Positions 5,650-10,346 of a stretch of 10,346 bases of DNA are shown here, piece after piece; the stretch's first letter is position 1, and the number at the start of each line of letters is the position of its first letter. Source of the stretch: Russula earlei. Lineage: Eukaryota > Basidiomycota > Agaricomycetes > Russulales > Russulaceae. The stretch covers positions 1-10,346 of the forward strand of contig JAGFNK010001355.1 in the NCBI GenBank assembly GCA_025769875.1. The letters are read 5' to 3'. The notes below the pieces were generated by a model. The model worked only from the letters and a program-made list of their open reading frames with translations, was not told the DNA's origin and did not search any database. The position numbers were made by a program, and so were the translations under genes.

Positions 5650-6957
5650 CTAAGCAACGTAGGGGAGAATGGTGGAGTGGCAGCAATGAGTGTGGAAATG
5701 GATCTGGTCACGAGGGACTCGGCACATTCTGTCAGTCTTGCATCATTGGTGGGGGTTTCTGCAATGGTCAGCCATGTGTCCATGGCGATTGCAAAGAATG
5801 CAGATGGCTAGTTTGGGACATTCGAATGTGTCGTGTCCTCCATCGTGACACCAAGTGCATTTGTCGGAGAGTCAAGGGGAGAATTGATACCATGGGTCTA
5901 GGAGGGCTTGTTTGGCATCTTGGTGCTCCTGTTTGGAAAGCTGAGGCATGGTCCCGAGCAGGACCCGTGGTTCAAGGCGAGCTTTGGCCAGTTTAATTTC
6001 TGAGTCTCTTACTTCCCAAATCATATTGTGGTATCTTTCATGAGTGGTGACGAGAGAGTTTGCCATCTGTTGTGTCTTTTTTATGGCAAATCGATAGCAG
6101 CGCACCTCGGCTTCCAGGGATAGGTCTTGTTCGAACCTGAGTGCCTCGTCTATGGCTGTGGTGTGTCTGAGGCCCTCTTTGAATAAGAAGGCATCTTTTT
6201 GTGTAAGAAGAGGGCGAGGGTAAGGGTTGGCTCGAGCTCAAATGGGGATACTGGTGAGTGGGACACCCAGGACCATAAGTGGCTAGCAGAGAGAGGGAAG
6301 CCATGCATAAGATCAGGAAGGACAAAGCGAGGGGGGTAGTGTGTCATCTTTGTTGCCTGGGTCTGGGATTAGTAAATCTAGTCCGAGATCTCCTTCTTCC
6401 CATCCTTCTCCAAGTTCTTCCAACTCTGAGAGTTGGACGTGGTTGGCAGGTGGTTCGTAGATGGGAGGTGGTGTCCTTTCGAGGTTTATCGGGGTGAAGT
6501 TTTCATTGAGTAGGACGACGTTCTCGACTTGCTCGATGATGGGAGTAGTGGTGCGTGGAGGGATCGGAATGGGGTCAGGTGAAGGGGAGCAAACATGATA
6601 GGAAGGGCTGCAGGTTCTGATAGGTGAGTTGGTTCCTTGCGTGGGGGATCGATTGCCGAAGGCACATAGTATAGTAGTGAGGGAGTCGTCTTCCCATAGT
6701 TCGCGTGCTTGTACAATCATTGCGGCGTGTTGTGCGGTGCATCGAATGAGTATTCTGGTGTTGATAGTTGCCGCTGTCGAGGGGGATGGTTCTCTAGACA
6801 GTGGCAAGTGGATAAGCATAGGAGAGTAAGGGGGAGTAGGTATGAGGGTAGCAGTGGAAGCGATGGGGGAGTTCTGTGTGGAAGTCATGTTGTAGTATCT
6901 GGGGATGGAGCGGTGGGGGTAGTCGTCTGTAGGTGGAGTCTTTATACCCAGGGTCAT
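5650..6957 (-). pseudogene. ORF3: extra CCHC ORF between pol and 3' LTR
   Basis: A single reading frame of 435 codons runs from ATG 6957 to TAG 5650-5652 with no frameshift. It is interrupted by TGA 6313-6315, TAG 6283-6285, TGA 6238-6240, TGA 5872-5874 and TGA 5743-5745. Its ATG overlaps the pol TGA (ATGA, 6954-6957); a second in-frame ATG at 6888 has A at -3 and could be the true start. The frame ends 15 bp short of the LTR. In order it holds a Pro/Ser/Thr-rich N-terminus (TPPYSP, LPLSREPSP), a Gln/Ala-rich helix-like stretch, a Pro-rich linker with an acidic patch, a charged helical region (about 5900-6200), two CCHC knuckles CTWCHDGGHDTFEC and CILCNRHGHMADHC (about 5750-5862), and a Cys/His-rich tail. 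Two knuckles suggest nucleic-acid binding, as in Gag nucleocapsids. Canonical Ty3 chromoviruses end after pol, so this ORF is additional. Frame conservation argues that it was once a working gene. Confidence 0.75.
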
Positions 6958-7151
6958 CCAGCCGAAGCAGAATAGTATTCCTTTAAAAGTTCTGGGGCGT
7001 TAAGGTTGTGGTGGTTGACCCATGAGTCATCTGATGCAGGGTACCCTTTCCAATGCACGAGGTATTGGAGTTTATGTGTTCGTCCAAACCTTCTAGTGTC
7101 TAAGATTGCTTCGATTTCGTATTCCTCCTCGTTTTCAATGGTTGGTGGAGG
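6954..7151 (-). other. pol: C-terminal chromodomain
   Basis: After TGA 7152-7154 the same frame continues PPPTIENEEEYEIEAIL, then LQYLVHWKGYPASDDSWV and APELLKEYY, ending at TGA 6954-6956. This is the classic chromodomain signature (E-Y/W-E-V/I-E-x-I-L, then W-K-G-Y, then W), about 50 residues. Chromodomains on fungal Ty3 integrases bind modified histone H3 tails and steer insertion toward heterochromatin. The aromatic residues for methyl-lysine binding look retained. Confidence 0.9.
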
Positions 7152-8384
7152 TCATGTAAACAGCATGCCGTATTCCTCTGTCTCCTTATAAGGGAGAAGT
7201 AGGTTGACGTGGAAGACGTCATGTATCTTCATTGATGGCGGAAGTTGTAGTTGATACGCGACTTTGGAAATTCTTTTTGTGATAGGAAATGGGCCGTATC
7301 TTTGAGGCATTAGCTTGCATGTTCCTCGTGTTTTGAGGTTCTTTGCTTCTAGCCATACAAGGGTTCCTTCTTCCATTTCCTTGATGTCAGGTTTTAGGGG
7401 TTGCTGTTTGCGTTCTAGAAGTTGTTGAGCATCTTGTCTGGCTTCTTCTAGTTGTTTTAGGCGATTGGTGGATGAAGGCACATTGTTGTCTTCTAGATTG
7501 ATGTTGATCTGGGGTTTGAACCCCATGAGGAGTTTGTGTGGTGATCTCCGTGATGTTTCATGTTTCCATGAGTTATGCGCGTATTCTGCCAAGGGAAGCA
7601 TTTTTGCCCAGGAATGAGGATGAGTCATGGTCCAGGGTCTTAGGTATTGTTCTAGCCAAGCATTCATCTGTTCTGTTTGTCCATCTGTTTGGGGGTGGAA
7701 TGCGGTGGACATGTTTTGTTTGATGCCTAGATTTTTACATATGGCTTTGGAAAAGTTTGATGTAAATCGAGGGTCTCTGTCGGAGATGATTCTTTTGGGA
7801 ATGCCAAACCAGGGCATGAGGTGTTTCAGATACTTGTGTGCGACACCTGTTCCATCGATCGTTTTGTTGCATGGGATGAATTTTGTTGCTTTGGAGCATC
7901 CTTGGTTGACTATGGTAAGGACGCTGTCAAATCCTTCTGATTTGGGCAGGTCGGTAATAAGGTCCATTGATACATATTGAAAGGGGCCCTGTTCAACGTG
8001 TGTGTCGAGTGGAAAGGTTGTGGCTTTCTTTCTGAGTATATTGGTCTTGGACTCTTGGCATTTGACGCAACCCTTGACGTATTGTTCTACAAATTGTTGT
8101 AGTCTAGGTCCTTTGTAGTGTTGTTTGACTAAGTCCCAGGTGTTAGCTATTCCTGGGTGTCCTGCGAAAGGGGTGTTGTGAAATAGTCTCAAAATTTCTT
8201 GTCGTTTGTCGGGTTTGTCTGGTAGGTAGGTTTCTCGTGCGAGGATTTTGGGTGGTAGTAATGTGGTTTTTTGTTCTTCTACCCCCTTGTTAAGGTCTTT
8301 GTGACAAGAAAGTGTGTTGGTGATTGTGTGTGTGTGTCCAGGGACATGTTCCATGGTGATGTTGAAATCTTGCATGTATTGCAT
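7152..8384 (-). other. pol: integrase domain
   Basis: An uninterrupted 410-codon stretch holds the H2C2 zinc-binding domain (FHNTPFAGHPG ... CVKCQ, about 8050-8185) and the catalytic core. The core has the DDE residues in MDLITD (about 7960), ISDRDPRF (about 7765-7790) and QTEQMNAWLEQY (about 7645-7680). The GPF-like and VFHVNLL region (about 7195-7310) then leads into the chromodomain. Integrase inserts the DNA copy into the host genome. The DDE residues are present. VNQGCSKA and QTEQM differ from the usual VDQ/VDR and QTERM by changes expected at CpG sites. Confidence 0.94.
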
Positions 8385-8690
8385 CCATCTGGCTTGTCGT
8401 CCTGTTAATTTTTGTGGTTCTTTGAAGTAGGTGAGGTTTTTGTGGTCTGTCCTTATTCTAACTGGTTTATCGGCTCCTAGGAAGAATGGTCATCTGCTTT
8501 TTAATCTGAATATTACTGCTGCCAGTTCTTTGTCATGTGCATCGTAGTTCCTTTCTGCATCCAATAGTGTTCTAGAATAGTATGCAATAGGGTGCAAACC
8601 GTCTTCATACTCTTGGGATATGACTGCTCCGATGGCGAATCCTGACGCATTGGTGTCTAGAATGAATTGTTTTGTCCATTCTGGGGTGTG
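8300..8690 (-). other. pol: RNase H domain with lost catalytic Asp residues
   Basis: FILDTNASGFAIGAVIS (about 8630-8665), YSRTLLDAERNYDAHDKELAAV and IRTDHKNLTYFKEPQKLTGRQARW are standard Ty3/gypsy RNase H blocks. RNase H degrades the RNA strand of the RNA-DNA hybrid using four acidic residues. The first, normally Asp in TDAS, is Asn here (codon AAT, 8649-8651). The last, normally Asp in an ADALSR-like block, is also Asn (TNTLSCHKD, about 8303-8326). TGA 8490-8492 interrupts the domain. Confidence 0.88.
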
Positions 8691-9663
8691 AAGTACTGGG
8701 TAGGATACGCAAGTTTCTTTTAGGATTTGGAAGGCCTGATCTTCCTTTGTCGTCCATTCCCATTGTTTACTTTTCTTTGTCAAGTCGTTTAGTGGTCTAG
8801 CTTTTATAGAGAAGTTAGGTATGAAATTTCGATAAAAGTTGCAAAATCCTAAGAAACTTCTGACTTCTTTCAGTGTTGATGGAGTTGGCCAGTCTTTGAT
8901 TCCTTTGACTTTAACGGGGTCCATAGTTATTTTCCTTCTCCTATGATTACTCCAAGGTATTCCACCTTTCTTTTGTGGAATTGACACTTTTCTGGCTTGA
9001 GATAGAGATCATGCTGTTTCAATTTGGATAGTATGTGGTTGACTTTGGATGCATGTTCTGTTTCATCATTCTTCATGGCAATAATGATGTCGTCCATATA
9101 GATTTTCAGCCATCCTTGTGCGAGTTCTTCTTGAAAGATGTCGTCCATCATAGTTTGAAAAGTAGCTGGGGAATTTGTTAGTCTGAAGAACATTACTGTA
9201 GGTTCAAACAGCCCATCGCTGGTCTTGAAGGCCGCTTTCCACTCGTCTCCTTCTTTGATTTGGATGTTGTTGTAGCCCCATCTAACATCGAATTTGGTGA
9301 AAAGTTCCTTTCCTGCTAAGGCGTGGATGAGTTCTGGGATCAAGGGTAGTGGATATACATTCGGTATCGTCCATTTGTTCAGATTTCTATAGTCTTGTAC
9401 TGGTCAAAATTTACCGTCTTTTTCTTTATAAGAAAGAATCCACTATTGTATGGTGAGTTGGATCTCCTTATTTGTTTAAGTTGTAAATTTTGTTCAAGGA
9501 ATTTCCCTTGTTCCTCCTTCTCTTTAGGTGAAAGGGGGTACACTCTGCAGTTAATCATTGTTGGGGTGTCTGGTTTTAGGTTGATGGCGTGATCCCATTT
9601 TCTTGGTCCAGGGAACCTTTCTGACTCTTGTTCCATGAATACTTGTCCATATTGGTGGTATCA
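8690..9663 (-). other. pol: reverse transcriptase domain
   Basis: Conserved blocks appear in order: SERFPGPRKWDHAINL, VYPLSPKE, the PVQDYRNLN block, FTKFDVRWGYNNI with the first catalytic Asp, FEPTVMFFRLTNSPATFQ, the YMDD catalytic motif at 9089-9100, YLGVII, and FLGFCNFYRNFIPNFS in the connection region. RT copies element RNA into DNA inside Gag particles. The catalytic motifs are intact, but TGA near 9404 and frameshifts near 9427 and 8935 break the frame. FFRL at the usual FFGL position is a likely G-to-A change at a CpG. Confidence 0.93.
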
Positions 9664-9839
9664 ATGGGGAACTATTTCTTGCCAGGTTTTAGGTTTGTCC
9701 TGCATCTGTGATTCTGCTAATTGCTGTGCTATGGTGGTTTTATGTATTTGGGTTTGTAGCCATAGTTCATCGCCTTCCTCCCAGTCCGTCAGTGCTTTGA
9801 TCCATGCTGGAGTTTCTTGGTTTCCTTTGAGGGTGACTC

Positions 9840-10210
9840 TTCCCATAATGGTTCCTTTAGACCAATTTATTCTAGGGTCGGTTGACTCTAGGAACGGATA
9901 TCCTAGGATGATATCATCCTGTCCTATGTCTGCGACCAGGAATTGGTTGTGTGTGTTTTTGTCCTAACAGTTTCAGCTCCAGTTGGATGGCTTGGGTGAT
10001 TTTTCCTAAGCGGTCAAGTGTTCCGTCGACATTTTTGATGTTTCTGGTTGGGATTAATTTTTGGGTTTGTAGGTGTAGTTCTTTCGTCAATCTGGGTGAT
10101 ATGAAGCATTCTGTAGCCCCACTGTCTATTAGGGCTTTCTTTTTGGCTTTGTTCGATCCAATGTAAATAGTAGTCATCACTGATATTGACTTTCTTTGAG
10201 ACTTGTACAT
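9840..10210 (-). other. pol: aspartic protease domain
   Basis: ALIDSGATECFI (about 10103-10138) is the DSG active-site loop of retropepsin-type proteases, which work as dimers with one Asp from each chain and cleave Gag and Pol. The following ILGYPFLE segment, in another frame (about 9890-9915), matches the usual downstream flap and ILG region. A frameshift near 9950-9962 separates the two halves. Confidence 0.85.
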
Positions 10211-10248
10211 GGAGTCAATACCTAAAGCTCAAGCAATCACCGTTATGC

Positions 10249-10346
10249 TCAAGCGTCCAAAAAATCCTGTCCTTTGTCCTTGTCATCTCCTGTCAGGGCT
10301 CTAATAAAGGCCCTCTCTTTCCTCTACTGAAAGCGCCTTTGCTGCC
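10249..10346 (-). pseudogene. gag: C-terminal end of gag (partial)
   Basis: Minus-strand frames give AAKALSVEERE, then, after what looks like a one-base gain in the G-run at 10311-10313, AFIRALTGDDKDKGQDFLDA and TGA 10249-10251. The acidic tail ending in a QDF-type motif just before the protease matches what I recall of Agaricomycete chromovirus Gag ends. Most of gag, including any zinc knuckle, lies beyond the right edge. An alternative frame covers the same start but contains TAG 10324-10326. Confidence 0.55.

Larger units (their letters stand above)
6954..10210 (-). pseudogene. pol: Ty3/gypsy pol polyprotein (broken)
   Basis: Starts at ATG 10210 and ends at TGA 6954-6956, about 1,085 codons, a usual length for chromovirus pol. 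It encodes the protease, reverse transcriptase, RNase H, integrase and chromodomain needed to copy and insert the element. Breaks seen: a frameshift in the A5/CA run near 9950-9962; TGA 9661-9663; a one-base loss in the A-run near 9424-9430; TGA about 9404-9406; a one-base loss in the A-run near 8933-8937; TGA 8490-8492; TGA 7152-7154. Between breaks the protein sequence is well preserved. Several breaks fit CGA-to-TGA changes and the frameshifts lie at homopolymers. Pol begins 38 bp after the gag stop in a different frame, so it may have had its own start or a recoding event. Confidence 0.9.
5345..10346 (-). mobile_element. Ty3/gypsy chromovirus, 3' portion (runs off right edge)
   Basis: Reading on the minus strand from 10346 to 5345 the order is gag end, pol (protease, reverse transcriptase, RNase H, integrase, chromodomain), ORF3, polypurine tract, LTR. 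Integrase after RNase H defines Ty3/gypsy against copia, and the C-terminal chromodomain places it among the chromoviruses, common in fungi. Gag's start and the 5' LTR lie outside the window. Several stops, frameshifts and lost catalytic residues show that the copy is coding-dead. The first five bases beyond the LTR on the minus strand (AGCAC, 5344-5340) would be the target-site duplication if this is a single insertion. Confidence 0.9.

Noticed and set aside
5640..5996. A + strand frame of 118 codons rich in Cys, Trp and Gly
   Set aside because: It is the antisense shadow of the ORF3 zinc-knuckle region. The minus frame gives two perfect CCHC knuckles.
1..10346. CRISPR array, tRNA, rRNA or bacterial operon features
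   Set aside because: No regularly spaced identical repeats, no tRNA cloverleaf or rRNA sequence was recognised, and the content is eukaryotic transposon DNA.

Overview
The window looks like a piece of a basidiomycete, probably Agaricomycete, genome. Nearly everything recognisable in it is transposable-element DNA, and no intact host gene was found. The lineage clues are a chromodomain-bearing Ty3/gypsy pol with an Agaricomycete-like style of sequence, a candidate 53-bp spliceosomal intron, and hAT and LTR elements carrying CpG-type decay. The lineage call rests on family resemblance, not on a database search.

Layout. (1) 1-1154: no convincing gene; AT/GA-rich low-complexity DNA with a short degenerate repeat in three direct copies and perhaps one inverted copy. 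(2) 1155-2940: a fully delimited hAT-type DNA transposon. It has an 8-bp target-site duplication (CTTGGACG), perfect 18-bp terminal inverted repeats at 1163-1180 and 2915-2932, subterminal palindromes, and a broken gene on the + strand with a BED-like zinc finger but no room for the transposase catalytic domain. (3) 2941-3725: C-rich then purine-rich simple DNA with a strong hairpin at 3476-3498 and no gene. (4) 3725-3985: a degenerate tandem repeat of about 30 bp. (5) 3959-5271, minus strand: a broken ORF of about 437 codons ending in a CCHC zinc knuckle. (6) 5345-5634: a 290-bp LTR (TGATGTC...GACATCA) with a TATA box on the minus strand. (7) 5635-10346, minus strand: a Ty3/gypsy chromovirus preceding that LTR. 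It comprises the end of gag, then pol (protease, reverse transcriptase, RNase H, integrase, chromodomain), then an extra ORF (here ORF3) overlapping the pol stop by ATGA, then the polypurine tract.

The most unusual points are: ORF3, a frame-maintained 435-codon ORF between pol and the 3' LTR with two CCHC knuckles and a Cys/His-rich tail; a second CCHC ORF of almost the same length starting 74 bp beyond the same LTR, as if the LTR were its 5' LTR or promoter; and a decay pattern dominated by CpG transitions. That pattern shows in a near-identical internal duplication of the hAT gene (4 of 5 differences) and in the loss of RNase H catalytic aspartates. All elements appear dead as coding units, although the hAT ends look structurally intact.
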